Positions 31,515 through 45,200 of a DNA stretch of 64,000 nt are shown here, piece after piece. Under the pieces are notes generated by a model that did not search any database, was not told where the DNA came from, and worked only from the letters and a program-made list of their open reading frames with translations. The position numbers and the translations under genes were made by a program. The first letter of the stretch is position 1. The number at the start of each line of letters is the position of its first letter. The DNA is from Luidia sarsii. Taxonomy: Eukaryota; Echinodermata; Asteroidea; Paxillosida; Luidiidae. Location of the stretch: assembly GCA_949987565.1 (NCBI GenBank), contig OX465107.1, positions 8,354,721 to 8,418,720 of the forward strand, in the 5' to 3' direction.

Positions 31515-34500
31515 TCTTTAACGCAGAGCACCAGACGTGTTGACGTGGGCGTGTGTTCGCCCTTCGATTCTCCCCGCAAACCAATCTCATACTCACCAAA
31601 TTGCCTTATGCCAACCAGGTTTGTCCTGTACGCCGTTAAAGGGATATTTTTACGTCCCAGATAATTCCTCGTCGATGAAATCTCCGCCTGGGTGCGTGTT
31701 TTGCGAGATAGGCGGTCAACTCTCCCCTCCCCCCTCCCCGATATACCTCGGGTGTTTTCCCATTGTGAACCAGTCAAGATATGAACCAGTCAAGAGCCGA
31801 TTAATTGCTATGAGTGAGACATGCCTGATGCTAGCACCTAGAGGTTCGATTTTTTTACCTTCGAGAGTCCTGCTCGATTTCACTTACTTTTATACGAATC
31901 CGATCGCTCATATATTTCTCGTAGTTAGCTTTATTCTCAAACGATAAATCTGGTAGGCATTTGCGTAATACAGAGGACACCTTTCCTGGCTAATGGAAAG
32001 TTCGGTATAGAGTATCTTATATAGGTGTTTGATTAGAGTGAGGCCGTGCCTGAAACGGGCTTCCAGAGCTACGGCTAGGGCTATTATCTTCGCATCTCCG
32101 TGTATTTCCAATAGGTGGAAGACCTAGACCTATAGCTCTCCGTTTCGGACACGGCCTATAACAGTATAAGTTTGGCTGAAATTAGTAGACATTTGTAGAA
32201 AGTGATTGAAAGTGATTGAATGAATAAGGTTTTATGAAGAGTCTGGTCACCGATATACGATGGCAACAACGACCCAATAATGAACTATACGAATTACGCC
32301 TTGGGTTTTCTGTGGGCGGCGTCTCACGGACAGCACTTGAAAGGGATTAAGCAGGCAATAGGAAATGAGCAAGGCTCGGTGAGATGAATACACACTTGCC
32401 GGGTTAAGCCACGCATGCAGCACAAATAAATACTTCGCTGACGTCATCTGCCCATGCACAGATGGTCCGCAGATTGTAGCCCATGGTATCGGCAAAAAAG
32501 ACAAACAAACAATGCCATTTCGGTATCGAATTTGAGCCCCGATAGGTAATTAAATCATGTAGGAATTAATCACGGCCAAGCCGGCATCCCGCCATGTGTA
32601 TCCATGGACGCTGAGGTCTGCCCTGACAGCACCGTGGATGTGCATCCTCCGTGTGTTCCTGGCCCATAACGCATCTTTCGGTGTAAGCGCCGTGGCGGAG
32701 GATTTTTTTTATAACGGGTTACAAGAAAGAACAGAACTACTTTAATTACCCGAGCGCTCGGCAGCGAAGGTGCATCGGGTTAGGCCCACGCTGTCGACCG
32801 CCGGCTGTACATTGCACATGCCGGCCAGTTCCGCTCCACTCGCGCTTCTGTGCCGCATCTCGAGAAGCGAATTGAGCTATACGCGTAATTGAGGAACTGC
32901 ACAGAGTTGGGCCAGGTGATACCTATTCAGAGATACCCGATCCCAGACCCATCTCTCTCCACTGAACATCGGGCCCGGCCGACCAGTTGTGCCAATTTAA
33001 TTTAGATGTTCCCGCCAAGAAAAGGTGGGGGCGAAAAAAAAAGCTTTGCATATACACCGTCTATCTATGCGATCGAACAAGCAGCTGACGGTGAATCTGT
33101 GACTGCCTTTGGGACGGTGTGAGACCAAGTGGCGTGCTGAGGGGGTGGGCTATAGGATGAAATCGGAAGAAGAAAAAATCGGTGCTAAGATTGGCTTAGG
33201 GAATTACCTAGTATTCCCCAGTATCGCACTGCCTATTACAGATGAGACATCTCGTGGGGTTTCTTGTTGGTCGAAAGACATCTCGAGCATGCACGTACGC
33301 TCCATTTACGTCCATGCCTTTAAGGCCGGAACGTACAAACACGTGGCCGGCTAATCACACTTTCATGAGGAGAGTATCTCAAAGCGACACACGGACGAGT
33401 TGGGGTGGTGACAAATCTGAGTTTTCGGAAGCAGTACTTTTTCGAAAGTCACCGCCCGAAACTTCAAGTAAAACAGAAATATTGAAAACTGCGCACTGAC
33501 GTTAATGACCAAAATGCAGAACACCAAACGTTAGCGGGTTTGATCCTACCTGAGCCATTTTAGGATTGAATCGTCGAGCTCTCCAAATTTCTGACACCTA
33601 AACCTGATTTCAGTTTATTGTAGGCTATAGTCGTCCACATTGATGTAGTGGTTCTGATAGACACCTTCCGTCATGTCTTGGACGGGGACCGGCGGGAATG
33701 CGAATGATGTGTGGAACCTAAGCCCCCGATTGAAAGCCTGAAATCGTTTGCGTGCGTGTATGTGTGTGGTCTGAACATCTCTGTTGTCACCACGGCTATA
33801 GGTTCTCTTCCCAAGCCACGCAAAACGAATGTTCGCTCTGGCTGCCTGCGGTCATGTCTCCGCAACTTAGCCAACGGGCACGTCCTGTCCAGCCCGTAAA
33901 TCACCACGTTCCGTCCCTCGACAGGGCGGCACGGTACGGCAGTAAACACAACGTGGTATTCAGCCGCAATCAAGAATATGATGTAATTATATCAGCGCAG
34001 CGGTAAACACAAGTCTACATGTACCCTTAGTAGGAGAAATATTTTTCTCCCCCTCTACCTCAATTGTCCGATTGAACCGCACCGTTCATTTCCATAATAA
34101 CGCAGTTAGTGTATATTCAATTTACATAATAATATTTGTTATGCGCCACCGTCTATAAGGTAAAGCTTTGGGCATCTGAGTGGAGATGTCTTCACGTTCA
34201 AACCAACCATAAGCCTTCTTTTTTTCCTAGTGACGTCTACTTGTAAATTTTTTAGAAGTCATTTCGTGAAAAAAGTGGTGAGGATTTACCTTATGGTTGG
34301 TATTATCATGACGTAAATAGGCCTACCCAATGAAATGAAATACATGTAAACTGGTACCGTATGGCTAGTAAAGAAAAGTTTAGTCCACAGCTCAAACGTA
34401 AATTGTGAAATACGCGCTGATATCATGTATACAATGATTTTGTGATTCGTTGAGAATGGAATTAGAATGAGGTTTTGTCCAGCACGACTTGCTGTAGACA

Positions 34501-34979
34501 CTCTGCACTCAGACGTTTAAACGTTGTTTGCTTGGTATACGCCTTTCTTAATATTTTATGCAAATTGTATGCATCGAACTGAAAGCGAAGCTATGGGCGC
34601 TCGCTAGATTTCAAAGATTAGATCATTGTTATTCCCCCCTTTTTTTACATATTCTTCAACAAAACCGAACGTTAGTTAGGAACAACGGTAAGGTCCCTTG
34701 AATTCATCGCCATCTTGGAAATCTACCGCCCTTAGCCTAAACCGAGTGTGCACTAGGAAACTACAGCGGCTGGTTCGAATGCCACCCGAGCTGTCCCGTG
34801 TTTCTTGAAAGCTGGCAATAGGTCAAAGCACTGAGCGTCCGCTGCTAGCTACACGCCGGGGCATGGAGCTAATAATTATGCACGCTCATTTCATATTGTA
34901 TTACCCATTGTGGGTGGCACTGCAATGCATTATGTGGGCATTTCCTATGCACAATTATATGCAGACCTATACTTAAGGT
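31515..34979. other. No gene recognised
   Basis: Unique-looking sequence. 32560-32960 is GC-richer and repeat-free, so it could be a conserved non-coding element. A consensus CRE (TGACGTCA) is at 32439-32446. Open frames reach only 136 codons and show no recognisable domains. Confidence 0.4.
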
Positions 34980-35007
34980 TTTGCACGTGCACCGATGCAC
35001 GTGCAAA
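34980..35007. repeat. Hairpin with E-box in each arm
   Basis: TTTGCACGTGCA (34980-34991) and its exact reverse complement TGCACGTGCAAA (34996-35007) are separated by CCGA. Each arm is itself a GCACGTGC palindrome containing the CACGTG E-box. Two bHLH-type sites therefore lie 16 bp apart. Confidence 0.85.
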
Positions 35008-36261
35008 TGATTGCTGTATGTTTTATATCAAGCTTCAATTTCCTAAATAGAGTCCTATAATCTCCAGGGTCTTCCTATCATTCCAGTGAAACGTCAAACG
35101 CGGACCACACAAGTAATTCTACTGTGATTTACTTAATCTTTTTTTCTTTTCTTTTTTAAATACGTCAACATTTGCAAATACACACTGATAACATATCTGC
35201 CTAATCACAACAGCAAGATTGTGCGTCACGCAGATTGGCAAATATAATGTCGCCGGAAGCGGAATGTTTTCAATGCTGTTCCCATACACCTACCGGAAAG
35301 GGCAAGTTGTCTCGGAAAGACTTCGGCATTAAGGATTATATCAAGTGTTTTTCAGTGACATATGACCTCCGCGGTGTTTGGAGAAGGTTTCTTTAAGAGG
35401 ATAGGTTCAAGGGGGGGAACTCCACCAATAATTGAATCTCATTCTAATCCGCGGAGATTGTTACTCCGAGGTCCCGCACGATGACAGCCAATCCGATCCG
35501 AGGTTATTACCGTCTACAAAACCCCGGCCTCCCACAAAACAGCTGGAGAAAATGAAGTTTGACGTTCTGACATAAGCTGCGCGGAAATGTCACGCATCTT
35601 TGCGTGGTACGGGATTAAGACCAGATAGCATCTTAAAAACCGCTGTCTGAACCCCCCTCTCCCCTCCCCCTCCCCTTCACTCCCCTCGTCTCAAACCCGA
35701 ACGTTTCCCAGCGCCGCCGTCGACCTATGGCGTAATTGAGTCCTGGAATGTCGCGTCCCAAGTTTGTGATCAGCCGGAATTCGTAACATTCGATTGCGAG
35801 CGTGCATGTATAGGTAGAGAGATATTCTCCTAACCTTTTCGTTGCCTTCAAAGTCCAACTTTGCTGGTTATAACAACTCATGGATTGGACTTTATGGCTA
35901 AGCAGTTGGAAAGAGTGCGCGTTTGAACTTTCATGGCGTGCAGCAACGACTTAATCACAATCTGCACTCACAGCTGCCTAGTCTGTAAGTGTTATCCCTA
36001 AAATGGTATTATTCATAAGTTCGACTCTCATGGCTGGCTTGGCTGGCTTGTTAATGAGATATCTTGGTCCCGACCCGATGATGTGAACTTAGTTGAGGCA
36101 GCACGTAGGTCCAATCGGCCATGACGCCACATTCGTCTCCAGCAACGAAAACAAACTGCTCGCGTATAAAGTGGCGGGAGAGTGGGGTGTTTGGGTAGAG
36201 ACACTGTTCTGATATCCAGGGGAGAGATCACTTGTTTGACGGGGCCTTACTACTCCATAAC
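35008..36261. other. No gene recognised
   Basis: Unique-looking sequence. Several ETS-type GGAA cores (CCGGAAGCGGAA near 35252, CCGGAAAG near 35295) and GGATTA words cluster at 35240-35460, which may mark a regulatory element. No coding exon is apparent. Confidence 0.35.
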
Positions 36262-37125
36262 CCACTACATATATATGGAACCTGAGTTCGAATAACTCAC
36301 TACATATGGAACATGGGTTCGAATAACTAATTACATTATGGAACCTGGGTTCGAATAACTAAACTACATATGGAACCTGAGTTCGAATAACTCACTACAT
36401 ATGGAACCTGGGTTCAAATAACTAACTACATATATGTAACCTGGGTTCAAATAACTAAACTACATATGGAACCTGGGTTCGAATAACTCACTACATATGG
36501 AACCTGGGTTCAAATAACTAACTACATATATGTAACCTGGGTTCAAATAACTAAACTACATATGGAACCTGGGTTCGAATAACTCACTACATATGGAACC
36601 TGGGTTCGAATAACTCACTACATATGGAACCTGGGTTCAAATAACTAACTACATTATGTAACCTGGGTTCAAATAACTAAACTACATATGGAACCTGGGT
36701 TCGAATAACTCACTACATATGGAACCTGGGTTCGAATAACTCACTACATATGGAACCTGGGTTCAAATAACTAACTACATTATGGAACCTGGGTTCGAAT
36801 AACTAACTACATATGGAACCTGAGTTCGAATAACTAACTACATATATGGAACATGGGTTCGAATAACTAAACTACATATGGAACCTGGGTTCGAATAACT
36901 CACTACATATGGAACCTGGGTTCAAATAACTAACTACATTATGGAACCTGGGTTCGAATAACTAACTACATATATGGAACATGGGTTCGAATAACTAAAC
37001 TACATATGGAACCTGGGTTCGAATAACTCACTACATATGGAACCTGGGTTCAAATAACTAACTACATTATGGAACCTGGGTTCGAATAACTAACTACATA
37101 TGGAACCTGTGTTCGAATGCCTCCC
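36262..37125 (+). repeat. 31-bp satellite with GGTTCGAAT core
   Basis: About 27 tandem units of roughly 31 bp, consensus CTACATATGGAACCTGGGTTCGAATAACTMA. Variants alternate in a set order: GGTTCGAAT versus GGTTCAAAT, TATGGAACC versus TATATGTAACC, and CTCACTAC, CTAACTAC or CTAAACTAC junctions. Runs of three or four monomers repeat as blocks at about 36400-36690, a higher-order organisation. GGGTTCGAAT equals the conserved part of a tRNA T-arm or pol III B box. The last unit diverges into GTTCGAATGCCTCCCTGG. Confidence 0.93.
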
Positions 37126-37296
37126 TGGGTCGTCACTATAGGCTGAGATTACATTCCCCGAGCACGACTGATTTCATCCGTCTTTCTTTCCAAAAGAATA
37201 AGCCATATATGTTTTCCTGCATCCTTAACTCTGGCGTTTCCTTCTTTGCAAATGCTGCATGCACAAATGCCACATGCACAAATGCTGCTTACTAAC

Positions 37297-37651
37297 TTAA
37301 AGGCCTTGTACAACATTGATAAAAGTCAAAAGATTGCCACAGTTTGTGTGTTAAAGCAATAAACATTCCAAGAAAGAAATCCTGCGAAGGTTGTAGCTCA
37401 AATGGTAAACTGAGAAACTAGAAAAAGGCAAAAAGTCACAGTTTTCGCGCCGTTCTGTAGTGTAAGAAATAGTTCATTACTCACGTAATAAACTATTTGT
37501 CGATGTAAGATTGAAGATTTCTCGGAAAGTACAGCATCCCAGACCGTAAGATTTTAACATAAAGATTTTATCATGACCATCTACAAACCGTGTAAAGTAG
37601 ATGGAAATATGTGGACATCGAATCTTCCCAATATTGTATTGGTCCTTTCAA
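37297..37651 (+). repeat. TTAA-flanked MITE (copy 3)
   Basis: Starts TTAAAGGCCTTGTACAACAT at 37297 and aligns along its length with 17579-17940. Shared blocks include AAAAGATTGCCACAGTTTGT, GTAGCTCAAATGGTAAACTG, AATAAACTATTTGTCGATGT and ATCATGACCATCTACAAAC. The right end is degraded (TTGGTCCTTTCAA) and lacks a clean TTAA. No coding capacity. Confidence 0.72.
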
Positions 37652-38859
37652 TGACCAAAATTAATATTTCAGTTAGGAGGGCCTGAAGTTTCGATCCTAT
37701 CAGGACCTCTTTCAAAGACAGAATGGCCAAGACAAAACGAAATAGGAAAGGGAGAGCAATAGGAACACACATGTTAAACAAAAGACAAAAAGAATAGCTT
37801 CTTTTTTTTGTCGGCGGCTGGTATTTTGAATGTTCGGGGAGGGTTTAGCCCTAATGAAATGAAAAGATTGATCTTGGGCTTATCGGCCTATTCGGTTCTG
37901 CACTTGTTAACATGAGTTGATTAGCGGAGATACGTGGAAGCTATGTTCAGGATGTCGCAGAGAGAGAGAGAGAGCTCACTATGAGAGAATCCCCCAATCC
38001 GGAGCCTCTCCAGTTAATATTAACAAGATAGGCAAAGATAAAGACGACAACTCATCCGGAAATCTCTGGTAGTTCCCTCTCCCAAAACCCCCATCCCCCC
38101 ACCCCACCCAATCCCAGCCGACACCCCGTCAGACTGACGAGCCGACCCGCTTGCCGGGGGATGTTGACGTCGCACCGCGGAGGGAGCGGCACAAACAAAA
38201 CTCCGCCGGGGAGAGTTGGCGTTGTGGTCGGATGAGCCCAGATCCCAAGTTCCACCTCCGGCTGTTGGGAGGGGGAGGGGAGGGGAGCAGGCGCAGCATA
38301 AAGGAGGAGGGATACGAGGCAGGGGATCAAGGGATCGGAACGGATTAAGCCTCCCTGTTCTGATCGGCTTAGCAGCTCCTACATCCACCGTCCCCTATCA
38401 GTTTGTTTTTTAATTAATGTCCGCTCGGCGACAGTCGAAGAGGAGCGCGTCCACAATGGTCGACCTCTCCCGCCGGGGTCGAGAAATCAGACAGAATCCC
38501 ATCTTTGACATGGCCCACGGCGGGGTCCGCCCATAAATCCCCCATCCCCCACCCCCAAAAATCTCCAATGTATTAATAAGAATGAGTATTCACACGAGCT
38601 ACCTCCGTCCCACCCCTTTTTCTCCCTGTGTCTAATTGTATTCATAGGGAAGTTTGTAGAAGGGTCGGTGTTATTGCACCATTCATGTTGTCACGTCCCT
38701 AGCCGCCCTTGGCGAAGACTTGCCGCTCCACGCGCGGCTCTAGCTCTGTGCGCGTCGATTTAATCAAAGCGTCGCTGAGGGACCCCCCCCCCCTTTACTC
38801 CTCCGCTGCCTGCGCAGTCTATACCGAGGCAACGGAGCGCACTAATTGGACCACTTTGC
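37652..38859. other. No gene recognised
   Basis: 37660-37760 carries GTTTCGATCCTATCAGGACC with a nearby inverted relative. The same GATYGAAAC-type core is seen at 50950-51030, so it may be another MITE family. The rest is GC-rich at 38050-38350 with open frames that match nothing. Confidence 0.4.
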
Positions 38860-39690
<831 letters not shown>

Positions 39691-41391
39691 GTTACCTGCA
39701 AGCCGTGGCATCTCATTGGGCAATATCGACCTTAAATCCACTTCCACGGGCCATTGAGTCCCAGACACCGATTTCTTCCCCCAACCGACCAATTTCCATC
39801 GTTTGTTTTGCGCGGAAATCCCAAAGAATAGCCCCCTCCCTCCCAAACAAAATTGGATTTTTCTGTTATGCATACGGCAGCCAGACTGGCGGTCATCAAA
39901 TATCATACCTGTGAGCAAACTCCCACTTGCCCCCATTTGCGCCTTGCTATTAACACACACACGAACCCGTGGGCACGAGCATTAAAGGGCAGTGCGTCAC
40001 TCCCTCCCGGCCTATACCAGTATATGCCTAGACTTGTTTTTGCATGGATATGCAGTCTGGCACCCCGCGTTCTTCAGCGGTAAGCCAGTGGTGTAGGAGC
40101 ATTGTCTCCTGTTCGCGGATTTCGTCACTAGTTATCATACTCACGCGGCACTGATTTTTTTCTTCTTCTAAATTCCACCTACGGTTCTGGTTCCTGCTTG
40201 GTCTGTTATCCAAAAGCTGAAACACATATTGAGTTCTTTGTTACAGTTGAAGCTTAAGAGTCTTTTTTTTTCTTTTGAAAATAAAGTATGATCTTCAAAA
40301 CTTAAACTAATGGCCTCCCGTTTTCATTTACAACATGTATGTTACTTTAAAATTGATTAAAGAAAAGGATGCAAAGTTGGAGCCTGAGCCAAAACCTGGC
40401 TTCGGATGATTCATTGCTGCACTCTAGTCATATCATGAACTCCTCCTCGGTTCCAACGCTATACCCAGTGTTTGCTTGTGATGCACTAGAGCTTAGAACT
40501 ATTGTCTCTCGTGGCCAGTCCCTATATCCACAGTGCCTTCAGACAGATATATCCCCGTACCTTCCTCTTAATCTTGCCGTGATAACGTTGTCACCCGTTT
40601 CGACTGGTCTGGTGCCCCGTGTCCGCCTGTAGGGAGCTGATGGTGTAGTGCTGTTGTCTTTAGTGGACGACTTTCGTAACGAGAGATCATTCTCGCGACC
40701 TTGATATCCGGCGCGGTTGTAGACCATGGTTTTTATTTACTCTTTTTTTTTTTTAAGAGGGGTACTTAGGCTTAGAGAGGATGGGTCTCAACTTTCAACA
40801 TCTCTCAAACACACAATCGGTGTCTGCCACCATGAAAGCAATAATACTGCTTCTGGGTGCATGCATCATATACCTGGGACAATGTAACCCATTTGAATTT
40901 CTTCTATGAGATAATTCGACAAACAACGATCTACTGGAGCAAGATAGCCTGTTATAGACTTTGAGAAATATTTGTTGCAGAAACTCTCTTTGTCAGTCTT
41001 CGCGACTTCAGCACAAGATATAGCATGAAAGTATCACGCACCGTCGGATTGTTGGTCATGGGGGGCCTTGTGCGATATTTGGGGAGGCATAGGCCCCCAA
41101 AGCCTCCCCTCGTAAAACCACGCCCGAATTACAACGCTAGGACGCCAGGGGAGAACCGATGGTACACAATTTTTCTTGCTGGTTGGCGGTCTGCGAGCAG
41201 AGTCATCCCCGTATATCCCTCGGTGCAAAGCGGCCCTTGGGTACAAGTTCGCCACGCGGTCTGTACGCATCAACTGGGCATATATCTCCTGACGACGATC
41301 TAAGCCTAAGGTCCTTTTTCTACGAATCCCCGGAGCAGGCTCCGGCTAAGGCTTCGTCCCCGCAGCACAAAACACCATAACTGGGTGTTGA
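39691..41391. other. No gene recognised; two tRNA-like SINE-head candidates
   Basis: CAGTGGTGTAGGAGCATTGTC at about 40087-40107 and TGATGGTGTAGTGCTGTTGTC at about 40638-40658 resemble each other and a pol III A box. Each is followed by a TTCGTMAC segment. B boxes are degenerate, so these are at most SINE fragments. Poly-T runs lie at 40263 and 40743. No exon is seen. Confidence 0.35.
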
Positions 41392-42050
41392 GACCCAAGA
41401 GCCCAAGAGCCAAAGAGCCCAAGAGCCCAAGAGCCCAAGAGCCCAAGAGCCCAAGAGCCAAAGAGCCAAAGAGCCAAAGAGCCAAAGAGCCAAGGAGCCC
41501 AAGAGCCAAGGAGCCCAAGAGCCAAAGAGCCAAAGAGCCCAAGGGCCAAAGAGCCAAAGAGCCAAAGAGCCAAAGAGCCAAAGAGCCAAAGAGCCAAAGA
41601 GCCAAAGATCCTAGGACCAAAGATCCAAAGAGCCAAAGAGGCAAAGATCCTAGGACCAAAGATCCAAAGATCCCAAGAGCCCAAGAGCCCAAGAGCCCAA
41701 GAGCCCAAGAGCCCAAGAGCCAAAGAGTCTAAGAGTCCAAGAGTCCAAGAGTCCAAGAGCCCAAGAGTCCAAGAGCCCAAGAGCCCAAGAGCCCAAGAGC
41801 CAAAGAGTCCAAGAGTCTAAGAGTCCAAGAGTCCAAGAGTCCAAGAGTCCAAGAGCCCAAGAGCCCAAGAGCCCAAGAGCCAAAGAGCCAAAGAGCCAAA
41901 GAGCCAAAGAGCCAAAGAACCAAAGAGCCAAAGAGCCCAAAGAAGCCCAAAGAACCAAAGAGCCAAAGAAGCCCAAAGAAGCCCAAAGAAAAAAAGAACA
42001 AAAGATCCAAAGAGCCAAAGAGCCAAAGAGCCAAAGAGCCAAAGAGCCAA
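41392..42050. repeat. (GAGCCMAA)n octamer array
   Basis: About 660 bp of an 8-bp unit. Variants are sorted into blocks: GAGCCCAA, GAGCCAAA, GAGTCCAA and, near the end, AAGCCCAA. The segment GATCCTAGGACCAAAGATCC occurs twice (about 41608 and 41647), so part of the array was duplicated. The minus strand reads as Gly-Ser-Leu/Trp-Ala-Leu octapeptides in all frames; the resulting open frames (up to 147 codons) are not genes. Confidence 0.95.
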
Positions 42051-42230
42051 ATCCGCTTGCGCCTTTTACTGAGCGAGGATTTTTCAAGAGCAACGTCCGT
42101 CTCTATTCTAGTCAACGGGACTCGCTGGATATTCAAAGGTTGGGTGGTCATCCTCTCAGACCTGTTCGGTCTTAAGAGATATATAATACATTATGCACAA
42201 ATCCGCGTGCGCTTTTTTACTGAGCGATGG
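42049..42230 (+). repeat. 30-bp direct repeat flanking 120 bp of unique DNA
   Basis: AAATCCGCTTGCGCCTTTTA with CTGAGCGAGG (42049-42079) and AAATCCGCGTGCGCTTTTTT with ACTGAGCGATGG (42199-42230) are near-identical direct repeats. The first adjoins the end of the octamer array. Confidence 0.7.
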
Positions 42231-45200
42231 TCGGGGATGCTGTCGCTGTCGAGGGGGAGCTGAGGTGGAACTGTGAAATCACTTCCCTAACTGTCCAGCT
42301 TGGATTGGACTGGTCAAAATCAATACTTATACATCCAGGGGGAGGGGTTATCCCTGTCATAAGTGATTTACTTCCGCTAGCCAGTTACCTGACAGGCCAC
42401 CGTTGGGAGGCTGACGTACACCTGTTTCACTGACGGGCGATGGGCTCTGAGTGAAAACGCCAGAATGCTGCGCGGCTGAATCAGTGAGCGGACAATGTCT
42501 CTTAGAAACCAGGAATTTATATAGAAGATGCACACAGCGTACCAAGTAAACGCCCCGGAGATCGCTTAATGGTGCAACATCATATCTGCTGTTATCGTGG
42601 AATGTTCGACTTTGAACTTGCAGCGAATAACTCACGCACAACGTGCGACGCTATGGAAGCCACTCTCGGTGAAGCGTGCATGGTGTCTCACCGTACACAC
42701 CCGCATGTTGGTAAAAATGGTAGGAAGGCGCCCACCGGATGCCATTCTGTTCTTGAAGAAAGAAAGCTTTAACCGAGAACCGCAGTCGACGGAAGAACAT
42801 TATTCACAATAGGAACCGCCTCATGTTTCAAATACCTATCAAGAATTTCTCCAATATCTAAGAGTTTTCCAAAATTGAACAGTCGATCAGTTTTAAAATT
42901 AGCTCTGAAAAAACCCTTCAACCTGTAAGGCATCAGAAATGGACGGCACTGTAGATTTAAGATTGGGCGATATAGGCAAACGTATGACGGCTTGGAATGT
43001 GACATTTTGCAGGGCCGCGGCGGCTCGGGCAGAAACCAGGGCGAAACACGAGACCAACTCTAGCCCTTCGGCTGTTTCCTGTTTGGACTCACAAACACAT
43101 GAATCTATAATTCTATCCTATGTATAAACCTCCCCCCCCCCCCGCCCGAGAGAAATTGCGAGAAGAAAGTTGGGAATAGAAAAAGATAAATAAAACAAAT
43201 CACCACTACAGGGGTAATGGGGAATTGAGAGCGAATCAGGTATAGAAAGCTGTGCCACTTCTGTGTGGTTTGGAAAATGAGTTAATATTGTCCCATGGCC
43301 AAAGCCAAACGGAGTAAATTATTTGATAAGGTAACGAAAAGTCGGTCGCAGCTGGAGTATCGGTCTCAGGTGATAATAGTTACAAAATGCTGAACTAAAG
43401 TAAGCCGCTCAGGAAAAGGAATGTAAAAACCTACCCGACCTCAGATACCTAGAAACCCACGGGTGGACGAATTTGTTATTTTGAAGGCGAGTACTCCCCC
43501 AATATTGACTCATTCCATGTCTACCGAAAAGGAAAATTAGGCTAATTTAACTAACATTTTTACCAGCATTAACAGCGTTATTGGTTAAAAAAGGAACGAC
43601 CTTTGGATTGTGTTAGAATCATTCACATACATTCGTGATGCATAATTATACAACCAGACCAAGTCTTGGATGAACGCACTTGCCAAACATGTTTTTCTGT
43701 TTTTGTCCGATGTTTCTTAGAGTGCACGGACATTGCCTTGGCCCTTGCATGTATACGGGACCGAGTTAGCCTCCCACACCGCATCAGCGGGTCGGTCCTA
43801 AGTAGCCGGCCCTAAGAAATCCACCAAACATCCCCCTTGCAGTGCAGGCGTGGCCGGGCTCCTGGTTCTTTGTATCGCCTGGCTTGGTAGGACTGTTTAT
43901 GACAGTCCTCGTTCTGAGCTTGTCACGCCTGGCCTTGGTGGCACACCTGGCTGAAGCGGCCGCCCTGTTCAGACCAATCACTCAGGCCGAAGACGCTTGT
44001 CGCGTCTCCTCTTTTTTACCCACAGCGAGCATTGATTTTCGTATAACTCGATTTCACGACTATGGATCCGTAAGAACCTGAGGTTCACGGTGCAGTTTCC
44101 AATACGTTGGTACACGTTCCTTCTTCTTCTTTCTTTTTACATCCAGCTACCAGTTACGCCCTTAATTTACCTGAGGACGAGAACGCCAATCCGCCTAGCA
44201 AAGGAATTACCAGATTTATTCATCCTACGGCACGATTAATGTGTAGATGTGTCGGAAAGTGTGGATATTTTTTTGTGGGAGGGGGAAGGAAGGGTAGATT
44301 ATTAGCATTGGGTTGGGACGGGAAACAGAATCAGGCAATTCAGCTGAACCAAACCAAATATTGATCTTCTTACTGGGAGCTGATGGCACGGGAAGCGGTC
44401 AAGGATGTCTATTCTATGACGAGCTGGCGAGCATTGTTAGCCAGAGAGTCAGAGCAAGTCAGTTATATCTCATATCTTCTACTTCTGCGTTATATCTTAT
44501 CTATCCTACATAATATTACAACCAACAGATCAGTTTTATAACATATCCTGATCTTGTGGCTTGCTGGCTTGCCTCGCCAGCTGCAAAGAATGTATGTGGT
44601 ATCGTGGTATACATACGAAGCAATAACGTTAACGACATAATCCAGAGAGTTTGGGATTCTGGAAGACACAACCATCGCATACTTCATGAGTGCCATTAAG
44701 CCATCCTGGCAAAAATTCAGAATATGAAAAGGTAATGTGTAACAACCCCATGTACAATGATCGTCAATTATCCTAATGGAAGCAATATATTGGCCTGTGT
44801 TTTGTTTGTTTTGGGGGGTTTCAAAATATTTGACACTGCCCGCAAGCCAAATCTTCTGGAAGGTTACAGCGTATCAAGTTGACACGACTCGCGGCCAGTT
44901 TTCTGTGAGAAATAACTCACAGCTGGCCTCCCTCGAAATTGGAGGCTATCCGGTTTATTTTGATAGTGACTGTCTTGCATCACCTCCGCCGACACACACT
45001 GTAAGTAAGACCCCATAGGCCGTGGCCTCCAATAATTCACTGATGTCACGGAGGATGACATTTTGTGAACACATGACCAGGTGAATTTCGTTCACCGCGC
45101 TGCGACTCGGCCGCGGTTAGTTAACACGTGCACGTCGTTCGTCCTAAACTCAGATTGATAGAGTCTGCTGTTGCGTATCTTATACCATTGGAGCCTTCTT

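Noticed and set aside
34770..34790. tRNA T-arm-like GGTTCGAATGCC
   Set aside because: No A box or cloverleaf upstream.
36262..37125. tRNA genes suggested by repeated GGTTCGAAT
   Set aside because: No A box, acceptor stem or anticodon arm; the units are only 31 bp. It is a satellite.
41306..42151. Gly-Ser-Leu/Trp-Ala-Leu hydrophobic proteins up to 147 codons resembling membrane proteins
   Set aside because: Produced by the GAGCCMAA octamer array.
44776..45018. Possible exon ending at a GTAAGTAAG donor
   Set aside because: The acceptor side lacks a polypyrimidine tract, the peptide is not recognisable, and the donor context before GT is poor.
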